A DNA stretch of 64,000 nt, from NCBI GenBank assembly GCA_963170055.1, contig CAUJGJ010000188.1, forward strand, positions 349,171 to 413,170. The letters run 5' to 3'. Shown piece after piece: positions 1-11,600 of this stretch. A program made the translations under genes and the position numbers. A model generated the notes under the pieces. It did no database searches. It saw only the letters and a program-made list of their open reading frames with translations, and had not been told where the DNA came from. Every line of letters starts with the position of its first letter. Position 1 is the first letter of the stretch. Source of the stretch: Halisarca cf. caerulea (lineage: Eukaryota; Porifera; Demospongiae; Chondrillida; Halisarcidae).

Positions 1-310
1 ACACTAGGATCAAATTCATGCTGTGGTCTTCTGAATTAGATTAGCCATTTTGTATCACTACAAAGAAACCTAATAACAGATACTTGAAAAGTAACAAGAC
101 GTGGATCAAACAGATTCTTTATCTGACATGAGTAGAAGGAGACTACATAATTGCATTTCAACACAACTATATTGTCGCTGCCTTTCAAAAAAGGTCTTCT
201 AGCTGATCTATTTCAAATTTGCAGAAAATAACCACTTGCCATGAGTGACATGTCCAGCTGATCTAAGGTACACCTCACATTACAAAGTACAGACAAGGTA
301 CAGTACTAAC
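1..310. other. Left edge, intron sequence of the GPN3-type gene; no exon seen
   Basis: After the donor that closes GPN3 exon 3 at 311, I looked on the minus strand for the next expected exon (the stretch after CME that leads to the switch II region) and found nothing convincing. The remaining exons should lie beyond the left edge. Confidence 0.5.
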
Positions 311-3300
311 TCCATGCAGAAGACTAGACCACCATTTGGACCAAACTTTAGCTCTTCATCTTCCATGACATCATTGACACTGATGAGATCACGTACATCT
401 GCACAACAAGAACAGGGTAGTATTCAGTAGACCTTCCAACTTGAATGACACAATAATTATGATAATGACACAATAATTGTAATACAGAAAAATACACTGT
501 TGCAGTCACAAAAATGATCTTTAGAACCTATTCAGCCCAGTTAATGACAACCATATTATTCCAAACTAGCCAATACACTGTATTATCCTATAACATGTGA
601 AGATTCCTTAATATCAGGTTTAGAACACAGGGAAACATCGTACATAGGCCAGATATCTTGTTCATATGATTGGGGTTATGTCTAGCATACATGCACGGCT
701 GTAGTCACATTTTCTTGGACAACAACACTTCAGTTATGTATAATCACTGTTTCACACCAGGTGTGGCTATCACATGGCATACATGCCTGTGAGAATAAAA
801 TGCACAGATATTGATGTCCATTCCAATGTACATATCCAGCCCACTAACCAGAGAAGATTTATTACCTAATGTATAAAAATGGTAAATTGATGTAGGATTG
901 ACACAGGATCATGCAAAAAGGGTTTATCAAACAAGGATCCTCCAAAAACACTTGAAACAAGGGTAAGTTGTGAAACAGGCACAAGGTTAGCGGACAAAAG
1001 TCAAGACAGACAGGGCTAGACGAATATAGGGCAATACATGCATGAGGCTAGACGGGTATAGGGCTAGACAGTTTGTTTGGACTGAGTGCACACTGCAAAT
1101 TCCTACATCCCTCATATATATATATATGCTACCGGATGTAAGAATATGCACAGTGTGCAGTCTGTCCAAACAAACTCTGCCTAGCCATATACTTATCTAG
1201 CCTCAGGATCCTTGCTTGATAAATCCTCTTTGTACAGTCCTGTGCCAATCCTACATCCACTTACCATTTTTAAATGGTTTTCATACACCCTTGTTTGTGT
1301 TTTTTTCCCATTTAAAACAAAGTTGTTTGAATAGGCTGTTGAAATCAGCTCATACAATACCACATACAAATACAATATCACAGCCACATACAATATCAGT
1401 AATGAATGACAACATTCATAGATTACATCAAAAACCATTAAAGGGTATACTCTGCATCATGTGCCTTACAATTACAATAGCACTGAAATCAATTTCTGGT
1501 ACGTTCTGGGAGTGGTTGGCTGTTAAAAGCAAAATCCCATAGGCAATAGGGTACAGACAGAATCTAAATATTAAATGAGTCATAAATCTGCGATTATTGA
1601 AAATTATGGTGTGGAAGGACAGTCTGGGTGTGGTGCGTGTGTGTGTGTGTGTGGGGGGGGGATTGAACCACTGAACCACTCACCCCCTCCCGCAGGTAGG
1701 GATATAACAAATTCAAGTATAGGTACAAAGAAAAGGGATTAAATATAACTATACAAATGAGCAATTCTACTGAACAAAATAAATCCATACCTAAGTCAAC
1801 AGGATAAGTGAACACCTCTGCTGCTGGATCTAAGTTGACAACATGCACAGTTCTCTTGATGGTTTCACAGTGTTGTGCCAAATAAGAGCAATAGGTTGAC
1901 TAATGAAGGAACAATACAAAAAGTGATGACACATACGTATTTATCAAATGCACCATGCAATCTTAAATCACAGTACGCCTGTGGACAGCACTAACCATTC
2001 CACAGAACTTAAACTGTTTTTACCATCTTAAAAAGTAGGAGCAAAACAATAAATTACTAACGTGTTAGGAAAAGTCAGTAATGTAGGTTATATACAAAAG
2101 GGAATAATTATTAGCCTTCACCTTCAATACACTAAAAACGCCAAGCACAATGCTATGTCTCCTTATTCACCAATCCCACTGGCAGAGGTGCGTAGTATCA
2201 TCTCACATGTATGTACAGTAAAAAGCCAATCTCAAAATTCTAAGCAGTATCTTTGGTTTGAGACATTCAGTACTTTTTCTATTGGAGCCTGGTCTACTTT
2301 CACAGTTGAGACCACCTCACTGTGTAATGAGATTAGAAATGTAGCACTTATTGCTGGTATAAATCGTGGGGCCTACTGTATGCCTACACATACCATACTT
2401 ACATGTAATATAGCAGCAAATCATTGATAGATAGTGGGTATAAGCAGTACAGAACAGTACATTCAAACTAAGTATAGAATCATGGAAATTAATACAAAAG
2501 AACCTCACTATAATAGTCATTAATTACTGAGCGGTTTAGGGAGGTTAAATGATGGTGTTGTACGCAAGGGAATACAGATCTCAGCGTCCACGTATTTCGG
2601 CGGGTGGATTGTGATTTTTTGGCCCAGAGAAGTGTAATTTGTTCATATGCGCCATCATAGGCGGTTTGATCGTGTCGAGTGTTAGCACATGTGACATCTG
2701 TGATTTATAAGAACGGATCCGAAAATGGATCTTCGTTGGTCGATTTGTAACAGTTACTCAGCTTTGTTATCAACTGCTATGATCATGCAAGGTCTCAAAG
2801 TGTGATTGAAGCGAGCCGCAAATCTGTGGCATTCTCTCAAGAGATTTTAAAACGAGAAAAGTAAGCAGTCTAAATGTAGTATAATAATGTAGTAAAATAT
2901 AGAGCAGTCAGAATCAATCAAAAAGTATTAATTGGTGAAAGGTTTTTGTATCATGATTTTACTAATATCAAGCTGATATATACAATTAAACATGTATGTG
3001 TTTCATTGTTTGTTCGTTCGACTGTCGAAAGGTTCGATGTACTGCCACATCATCCTCTTTAATATTATGCATGCATAACAAGTCAATTGAATTCATCATA
3101 CTTGCTATTACAATAACAATACATACCAGTGTATATAAATTATATTTCCTCATTTTTCTAATATTTACTTCTATCACATATTCAGCGAGGTTCTGAACTT
3201 TGTTCATGACTAGTAGTAAGAATATTTTTGTATTCCTAGCATGGTTGCCTTAATAAAGCAGCCATTGCTCTACTAAGATGGGGGACAAGAGTGACACTTA

Positions 3301-3904
3301 TAAAAAGGGCTCCACTGTAATCTGCCCTCGTGCTCCACACATACATATGGGTTTCCCAAAACATATCCTCATCCTCTGTTCATCATCAACACCTTCATTC
3401 TCCTTGTCAACATTCTATGGCAATCAAGACAGGAATGCCTTTCCAAACCAGGTTCACACAGTACCCCACTGCATGACACACAATAACATGCAGTGCGCAA
3501 TTTCGGCCATAGTGAGAGCGCAAAACTTTGAATTAGGAGTTTAGAATGTTAAGGAATAAGGAACACAGAGATCATAGACACCCTAAAACTGCAGTACTGA
3601 TTTACGCACAATGATATCTGGCCATTCTACAACCGGGACTCCTTTGAATATATCTTCCCTCAATTATCCAAATATGATTTGAAAAGGAATCGATCTCAAA
3701 AGGTTCACCTCAACTAGCATTCAGAATATACACGCGAGTGGAATCATAGGTGAGAGTATCTATGATGGAATCAAGCCTTCTAAATGGAAATACACTACAA
3801 GCGAGAGCTGACATTCGCGAAAGCATAATACTCTATCACACGTACCAAAATAGACTCACTTTGCCTGAACCAGCAGGTCCTATCACGAGCTGTGCGTACC
3901 TCAT
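311..3904 (-). CDS. GPN3: GPN-loop GTPase 3 (partial, first three exons)
   Basis: Start of a GPN3-type GTPase, a family whose members assist RNA polymerase II assembly and nuclear import. Exons read from the minus strand: 3904-3860 (start ATG, ends phase 0), 1899-1791 and 398-311, all with AG acceptors and GT donors and matching phases. The 80 residues seen begin [15 protein letters not shown], giving the P-loop GPAGSGKST at residues 9-17. [10 protein letters not shown] and VNLDPAAE (37-43, the G2/G3 region of this family) follow, then the diagnostic Gly-Pro-Asn loop FGPNGG at 70-75. VRDLI...DVMEDEEL fits GPN3 better than GPN1 or GPN2. The P-loop is split by intron 1 exactly after its lysine. 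Intron 1 is about 2 kb and contains a MITE-free GC-richer stretch; intron 2 (1790-399) holds a palindromic MITE. The rest lies off the left edge. Confidence 0.9.
871..1290. mobile_element. Palindromic MITE, family A, copy 1
   Basis: About 420 bp with long subterminal inverted repeats. The left arm carries 'gatgtaggattgacacagg' and a run of imperfect 'gggctagacgggtat' motifs; the right arm carries their reverse complements, ending near 'aatggttttcatacaccc'. The centre is a short TA-rich spacer. Related copies lie at 14692-14951, 23001-23366 and 62645-63066. No transposase coding is present, so it is non-autonomous. It sits in GPN3 intron 2. Confidence 0.75.
2530..2880. other. GC-richer unassigned stretch in GPN3 intron 1
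   Basis: This block is clearly less AT-rich than the surrounding intron and contains CpG-bearing words (for example 'cacgtatttcggcgggtgg'). The longest ATG reading frame is 26 codons and a donor-like 'gagaaaagtaagc' follows at about 2858. It could be an old insertion or a non-coding first exon of a plus-strand transcript. Nothing decides between these. Confidence 0.25.
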
Positions 3905-4657
3905 TCTGCCACCTGCGTGGATCTTCCTTCCAGCCACTGCTTCTACCGCTATCAAGCCCACTCAATCAATCTTGACCATATCTACGATCTTGACCTAGGA
4001 CCGAGCCTAGGACCTATTATTTTTATTCAGGTAAATTAGTCGTTATTACTTGTATAAAATATCAACACATTACGGCAATGCGTTGTAGACCTTGCCGTCG
4101 ACCACGCCTATTTAGGGTCTATGGTGGCAGCAGCACACATCCCATGTATATACATACATCGCATGATTTACAATGATTGCTGTTGTTACAGTGGTGTATG
4201 GTTGCCTCCAGCAATTCTGAAGCATCTGACTGTTGGTGCATCCGTGTACTGACTCACCCTAGAAACCACTATTCAAGATATCAATGACGCAGTACACAGG
4301 TAATGTTCGGTATTTGGTAATTGCAAAAACATGTATGCATAGCAACATCTCAAGGCAATGTAGTATGGTAAAGATAGAATTTGAACTGAAGAAGTACATT
4401 TGTAATGAAATGTATACCTGTGTTCTGAGCATAGGCAATGTACACATGCATAGCAAGTCTAGATCTACATTGTAACAGTAGCGTACATTGCAGTGAATTA
4501 AGCTGGTCCATCTCTTACACAAACTTAGGCATATTTTAAATGGGCTACACACTGTTATAAATAACTAGCTCTATAGTTTCTCTCCGGGTTGTATGTCACA
4601 ATAAGGCTCTCAACTGAGCCATGAAGGGAGACAAGCAAAGTCAAGTTCAACACTTAC

Positions 4658-4757
4658 ATGTTTTGATATTGGTGTATATGCAGCACTGATACCATCCATG
4701 ATTGCCAGACAAAAGTACACATGCTCAGTACTCTGTGGCCTGCTGTATATAGCAGGA
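4658..4757 (-). other. Isolated exon-like segment, unknown product
   Basis: On the minus strand a pyrimidine-rich acceptor (AG at 4759-4758) is followed by an open frame reading HVYFCLAIMDGISAAYTP near its end, closed by a strong donor CAT|GTAAGTG. A second strong acceptor (pyrimidine tract then CTCAG) lies about 44 nt further on, near 4614, which would give a very short intron. A further open stretch reading PTVRCFRIAGGNHTPL-stop lies near 4250-4195. I do not recognise the family and found no start exon, so this may be a gene remnant or chance. Confidence 0.25.
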
Positions 4758-4759
4758 CT

Positions 4760-5600
4760 ACCATTTGTCGTAAGAGAAACACAAGCATTTCAGTAATCTT
4801 AAAATTGGGGAAATCTTATAATATCATTACTGGTACCTACGTAATATAATATTTTGATCTGGGGAAATCTTTACCTATAATGATATATATATATATATTA
4901 TATCATCAGATACTGAATATCTATTATCATCATCAATAATGACACCAAAAAGCTGCAGAGGAAAGGCCACTGAAGCATTATGTTACTGTAGGCATGAGTA
5001 TATGGTTTGATTAATTGTGTATACTCATGTGTATTATTATTATATATATTGGCAATTTTATATCAATTCACAAACTCCATGGACGTATATTATCTATATC
5101 TACGTATATCTATCTATCATATATATATACAATTGAGAATACATGATTGATGCTGCATTGAATATTCAAACATTGTGTGCATGTGTGTGTGTGTAAATAT
5201 ATCAACTATAATGTGCACTAGATACTGTAATAAGACTATATGCATGTACACCGTTAAATGTATGGCATATTTTCTCGTAATTGTATTCAATCATGCACAC
5301 TATGCTGTACATTGTATTAGAGATGTTACTATTCAAAATGTAATAGTAACAATGGCATTTACACTTCTTACATAGAAAACTTTCAAATAATATAGAACTC
5401 AAGAAAATAACTTTAATAATGATACTGAGTACAAAAGATAATTCTGCCATATTCTTTGGGTGAAAATTTGTTTGAAATAATATTACATCACAAATGGCTG
5501 AAAACATACACATTACAGTGGTGGTACATGTTATCCGTAGCTGTTCAGTACATTGGATCTGTTCACTAAAATAAAGCAGAATTCAATGTTACTAAAAATT
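4760..5600. other. AT-rich spacer downstream of the T-box gene
   Basis: Low-complexity DNA with TA and TATC runs and short imperfect repeats of 'ggggaaatctt' near 4806 and 4860. No exon with family similarity is visible. It probably includes the T-box 3' untranslated region next to the stop at 5604. Confidence 0.5.
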
Positions 5601-5603
5601 CTG

Positions 5604-8070
5604 TCACACAGGTCGTTGCCAAGATCTACTATCTTGGGGTTGTGATTGAAAGGCAATAATAGAGGCTCCTACAGGATTAGGCTGGGTTGTCGTCCCACCC
5701 GAGGGTTGAGGCAGTACTGGAAGTGCCTGCACAGGGACATATTGGGAATACATTGGTCTGTAGGATGATGCACGGTAGCCAGTGTTTTGTGGAGTAGCAA
5801 CAGTATACTGAACTTGGTGCTGAGGCTGAGAAAATGCGGTACTTGTTGTAGATGATGCATACTGCACAAGAACTGGGGATACTGTTGTAGCGGTACCACC
5901 ATTTGTTGTAGTATCCTGCGTCCAACTAGCTGCATAAACATCTATAGAATGAAATGCATTAAATATTCACACCAACAAATACGAAGTAGCTGGCAACAAA
6001 CTTTGTGGGTCTTGCGTGGCATAATAGGCTGCTTGAGCATATGTGACGCCATCACTTTGCAGCATCAAAGGTCCCCCAAACTGCCCACTACCATCAGTTA
6101 CACCATACATGGCCGGGTCGTATGGTGGACTTGAAGTGGACGAGCTGGACCTCGATCTTAAGTACCCACTTTCCCTGCAAACAAATATGAAACATGAGAG
6201 GAGGCACAAAAATGACATACTGTTACATCCACATACCTTCGACCACCTCCTGTTAGATCGGAGCCTCGGAAGCCCTTTGCAAAAGGATTGTATTCGATCT
6301 TTAACTGAGTAATCTTTAAACAAACAAAATAAATATAATTTCATGCAATAATCAAATGCTTCTACTTTAACAACCTGTTGATTCTGGTAAGCAGTCACCC
6401 CCATAAACTGTGTTTCTTCAAATATATGGGTACTAAAGGCACTTCCTCCTTGCTGTAAAGACATAGTCTTTTCATCGTTAGCCTTGACCACATGTATCCG
6501 TGGTTGATACTTATGCATAGAATTAAGTATTATCTAAAAGGCAAGCATTCACATAAATACATAGCCAGCATTTCTCATTGAACAAATGATGCAAAAAGAC
6601 AAAGTGGGACATTCAGTACTTACATAGCCAAGTTGGTCCAGATGATTGTTGGTCAATTTTAATTGCTTAAATGAGATTATTTGTTTCATCCACTGTGCTC
6701 CAGTGGCCGGAGAGTCAGGGTGAACAAACAGTCGGCCAGGGAGCTGAGGCTCAGCCTTTCCAGTGACCACCCATTCAGAATCATGAAACTTGTAGCGGTT
6801 ATCGTCCACAGGAACAATGTCCATAACCATAATATATTTAGCATCTGGATCCAAACCCTTAACACTGATCTGAATTACAGGAAACATCCGCCTACAAGGA
6901 TATCAATGAGGAAATGAATAAACAAAAATAAAATGCCTCGTGTCTGGTGCAGTCCAAACACAATTGGCATGTTTAGTACACACCTGCCAGCTTTTGTAAT
7001 AATCATTTCTGTGGTGGCTTTGTGGAACTTGGCCCAAAGATCACGATGATGTAGAATGACAGTGGCCCCAGAAGGTGAGGTGCTCTCAGCAGTTTTCTCA
7101 GTAGTGTTCGTACTGGTGGCTACATTAGATGAAAGATGTTCTTTGGAACTCTTCAACTCAGTAGAACCTAGCCATTTAAAACACAGATTCATCATCCCAC
7201 CCACCAGCATCCTGCCAAACAGGCATGACACTGCCTTTGACTAGATATCTATTCCCTGACAACAACCGCAACTTTAACTCTATACTGCCGCATAATGATT
7301 GACTAGGACCAGGGGGTTCCAAAGGACACGGTGGTCAAACGATAGGCTATTATCACGTTTTCCAACCTACTCCACTTCGGACATATTATGTATGTGATGG
7401 CAACTGAGATCTGAGATTATTCATAAGGTCTGTGGGTAGGGCAGGGGGTGTATCAATTAAATTGGACCACTCATGTTACCAGTATTCATCTATTATCACG
7501 TGCAAGTGTTAATGGGTGGTCGCCTTTCCCAACCATGGAGTGGTTACCTTCCTTGGTTGATGGAGACAACTTGGATACATCCTCTTTCAGCGGGCTTTGT
7601 TTCTGCTGACTGCCTTCTTTGTTTATGTCGCCTATTGGATCGATGTCCTTTGAATCAGTCCCATCTAATAAAGATATACAACTTCTCATACACACATGCT
7701 CAAAATTCCTGTGTACAACAGACGGTTTTTTTTAAAAAAAAAAACTATACGAAGATTATTGCGCTTCACAAACATATACTGTCAAACACATACGGTCATT
7801 GAACCTTGTATACAAACCATTCGGAATAAATGAGGCTAGCTGAAGCGGCAAAGAAACGAAGGGCTTGAGTGAGACAAGGGCTAAGATTACTCGCACTCTG
7901 TTAAAATGTGCACACACGATTGTAGTACCCAAACCTTATTGCATTACGGAAAATCTCAGTCGACCGACTATTGTACACTGACAATCCCACCCAACTACGC
8001 AGCGAGCCTCATAAAAGCTTCTGCCTCAAATTCTTCATCCTGCAATTCGCTGTTACTCACCGTTTTCCAT
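5604..8070 (-). CDS. T-box transcription factor, TBX4/5-like
   Basis: Nuclear DNA-binding regulator. Eight exons on the minus strand: 8070-8061, 7664-7548, 7167-6984, 6891-6624, 6533-6375, 6313-6237, 6174-5983 and 5925-5604, summing to 1329 nt and 442 aa. The start ATG at 8070 has an in-frame TGA 15 nt upstream, and the first exon carries only MEN plus one base. The T-box covers about residues 79-264: [24 protein letters not shown], then [54 protein letters not shown] and [33 protein letters not shown] and GFRGSD match the TBX4/5 class better than TBX2/3. The N-terminus is acidic and Ser/Lys rich. The C-terminal 170 residues are low-complexity, rich in Ser, Gln, Tyr, Pro and Val, like an activation tail. 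The exon 7/8 junction was chosen by phase and is the least certain one. Confidence 0.92.
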
Positions 8071-8621
8071 AATACGAGCTTTTCAGGGGAAGAGTAGGTG
8101 ACAGATGGTTTATCACTTAGATAATTGCAGAGTCCCCGCCAGGCCAGAAGAAGCAAAGTCTTTCGTCACCTCAGAATACACCAAGTGTGAACCGATGTTA
8201 TGTACACACAACTGGCTTTCTTCCGGAGGAATGCTCCGTTATATGGCAAGTATATGGAGTGGGCAGTTTCATTATAATTTCTCACCTTCCACAATGTCTT
8301 CTCGTGGTCAAGGCTTCAGTTAAGTAGCTTCCGGGTGGAGCGACGTGCGCGCAAGGCTTCCAAATCATGGACACAAACAGCGAGTGCATGCCATGTCACG
8401 TACAAAAAGCAGAAGCACACTTATATGACTGATGTTCATGAATCAAATGTATATACTCAATGGTACATAATATAGATTTTAGGATGAATAATGGACAAAA
8501 GTTCTATGTCGATGTGGAAATATACAGTATTAAAGCTGAGTAGAGCACATTTCTATTCTACACCAAAGCAATTTATGACATACTGGCACGTGAGTAATGA
8601 TTGAAGCCAAAGAGTGACACC
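8071..8621. promoter_or_regulatory. Spacer between T-box start and PITPNM stop
   Basis: About 550 bp separate the T-box start codon from the end of the PITPNM-type coding region. The stretch must contain the PITPNM 3' UTR and the T-box promoter. It is moderately CpG-bearing near 8330-8360 ('ggagcgacgtgcgcgcaagg'). No TATA box or other element can be assigned with confidence. Confidence 0.4.
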
Positions 8622-11600
8622 CTACACATTTGTTTCCAGTCCCTTCATTTGGGGTTTTTGCTGAACAAAATTACTATTTCTCAACATGCTGTTGTGGGCA
8701 TTGTGCAACTCAAGAGGTCTCTTAGATGCCAAAAGTTCTTGTGAGTGCAGTTGGTATCCGTCTTCAATCACCTAAGGTACAAGATGGAAAACTTCATAGT
8801 AGACCAGACCAGCACAGCTTACCAGGCCACATCAAGCAGATCCATTATGCATACATGTAAAACATGATAAATATAGTGAAATCGGTGAAGACAGTAATGT
8901 ACAAACTCAACAATGTAGTTTACTTTCACAAGTTGGTTTTATTTGTTCATTAGTAGGAAACATGAATAACAGGGACAAACTGAAAAAAATAATCTCCTGC
9001 TATGGAAAACAATGTGAAACACAAGAAATATTACATCCCATAGTTACAAGTATACATTGAAAACAAACGTCTATGCATACCCGGCAATCACTTGGGTTCT
9101 TCCTTGTTGACTTGCGTGTCCCCTTCTTCAAAAGGAATATTTGGTCAGGTTGCAAACCCAGATCTCGATACATCTGCAAATCTCTCCAAGCCCCATATGC
9201 TGCTCGTATGGTTATCTTTTTCTAAGTGATAAAACAGTTGAAAAGAACAAACACTGATGTACCAACTTTGCGGGCACAATCAATAGTCATGGACCAGTGT
9301 CATGTTTAGTAGAGAATGAAGCAGGAAACGCCACACCAGATACAGGCTTTCCTCCAACTACTCTTCCCAGTGCTGACTCTACATTTCCTTTTGCACTTGT
9401 AGGTCTTGTGGTACTTCTTGATTAACACTTAAAGCTGTAGCAAAACATGGTATGACTCACCTCTCGAATGAGCCGTCCCAGAAAATACTTCTTGTGCTGG
9501 TTGAGGTCCTTTGAGAGTGTTTCATTGAATGACAAAATTCCAAGAGGAAACTGATATTTTCCTAACCACCGCAACACTGTTTCTTTTTGAAACTCGGGTC
9601 TCGAGGAAATGTATATTATCAAATGTCCTTGGTCTGCATAGTGCCTAGAGTCACAATTGTAAAATGCACATAATACCATTATGATGGGTACAGGCTGAAC
9701 AATCCATAGGATATGTAAGGGGGAGGTATACATACAAACACATAATAGCAACACACTTGTTATTTTATGTTACGACCTGTGGTTTGCAATATCATCAGGT
9801 AAACATTCATAAAAATTCTTCACTTTCTTGTCCACTTAAGTGAATAATTTCTATTACTCCACAAAGAATTCCTTTGAAGTTCTTAACATGACATTATCTT
9901 CATCAAACCGTTACACATGAATACACAATATATACTCACCGAACAACCTCCACAGATCCTGGTACAACCTTTGGTCTCTTTCCGGTCACAGTAAATTTGG
10001 AAGCAAAAGAACCATCGATGGAAAAAACAGCAGCATTAGTATGACGGCGAACAACAGCTATACAACATTCTGCAATTGAGCCGTCACCCCTAAAGGTAAA
10101 AATGGTGTGATGATTTTACATACTAGATAAGACCTATATTCAGAAGCCATACTTCTGTAAGATGACACTATATCAAGTAATTGTGTAAGAGTATAATGTT
10201 ACTATTACTATATGCCAAATACCATGAAACCACTGGTGAAACACAGGGTACCCAGGAATGCCATCAGAGCAATCTAAATTCTTTAAACTGAATTTTAGTG
10301 ACATTGTGAATACTGCCTATGTTTAATAGAACACAACAAGTTTCCATGTGCTACTATATTCCAAGTCAATAGATCACACCCAAACATCACCAAACTTACC
10401 ACAAAACACCTACTGCATGTACCAATACAAGGCCAAGGCGTAGCATACATGCCATAGGATACATGGGCAAACTGGAATATCTACTCCTCACATTCTCAAA
10501 GGTGGAATTTAACTTGATCACTGTATCACAAGGGAGTAATTTCTCAAGTTTCTACTGTATACTAAAATAATGCTACTATTACTGAATTAGATTATAACTG
10601 ACCGAACAACAAACTTTACTGGATACATCCCCTCGGATAGAAGTCGTCCTTCTGGTATGACATACTCCATTTTGCCTTGTTTGTCAGCGACCAGAGTATC
10701 AAAGAAAATCCATTCACCATTGGGAGGAGTTGTTAGTATATAGATATCCACCTACAAAACACATGTAACAAAAAGGGTGCACAGCACAAAGACACACAAC
10801 TAGGAAATTACATGTAACACATATAGACACCATATGTACCAAACTAGTGCCAAAGAGACATGACAATTACACTGCACTCAATACTTGCTAGTGGACTCAA
10901 TTCAGTGTGAAAGACTATTTCATGGACAGAATGTTGAGTGACATTCATGATTTGTCATTCTTCTTCTCCTTGTTCAGAGCCCTACCTTGTAAAAGAAGTA
11001 AGGTCAATCACTATTCAGTGAAATAGAATGATGTGACAATCCCATTCCTGACCAACACCCACAAGAAACAAATCCCCCTAATTAGTGTGGGATAACTGCT
11101 GTGCACTGGACCATAATATTATGGTCAGTTGGGTGATTACCTAGGTGTCCATCTCTCAAGTACCAACAAAATGAGTCAGATGGACATAGAATATACTTAC
11201 CTCATGGCAACACACGTACCTGCTCTCCATCCAAACTCTGAAGATGTAAAGGTCCATATCCAAACTTAGCTGATACAGTTTGGGGGCCATCAGCCAATAC
11301 AATAGCATCTTGAGCACGGTGGCTGGGACTCAGACCCTGCAACAGTTTAATAAATGCAAGTGTACACATAATATCCCATGTGCAGAATAAAACTAATGAT
11401 GATGAGCAAACAGAGTGACATAGGAGCAACGGCGCTCATAATTCAACTGAGTATGCGAGTGACCCTGAAGGTGACCTGTGACTGGCGGTCACACCTAGCT
11501 ATTATGATAACACAATGGCCTCAACCAAGTGCCAAGTCTATGGGTTGGTGAGGACATCCCACGCATTCAGGTCCTGGAAACACTTTTATAGAATACGTCA

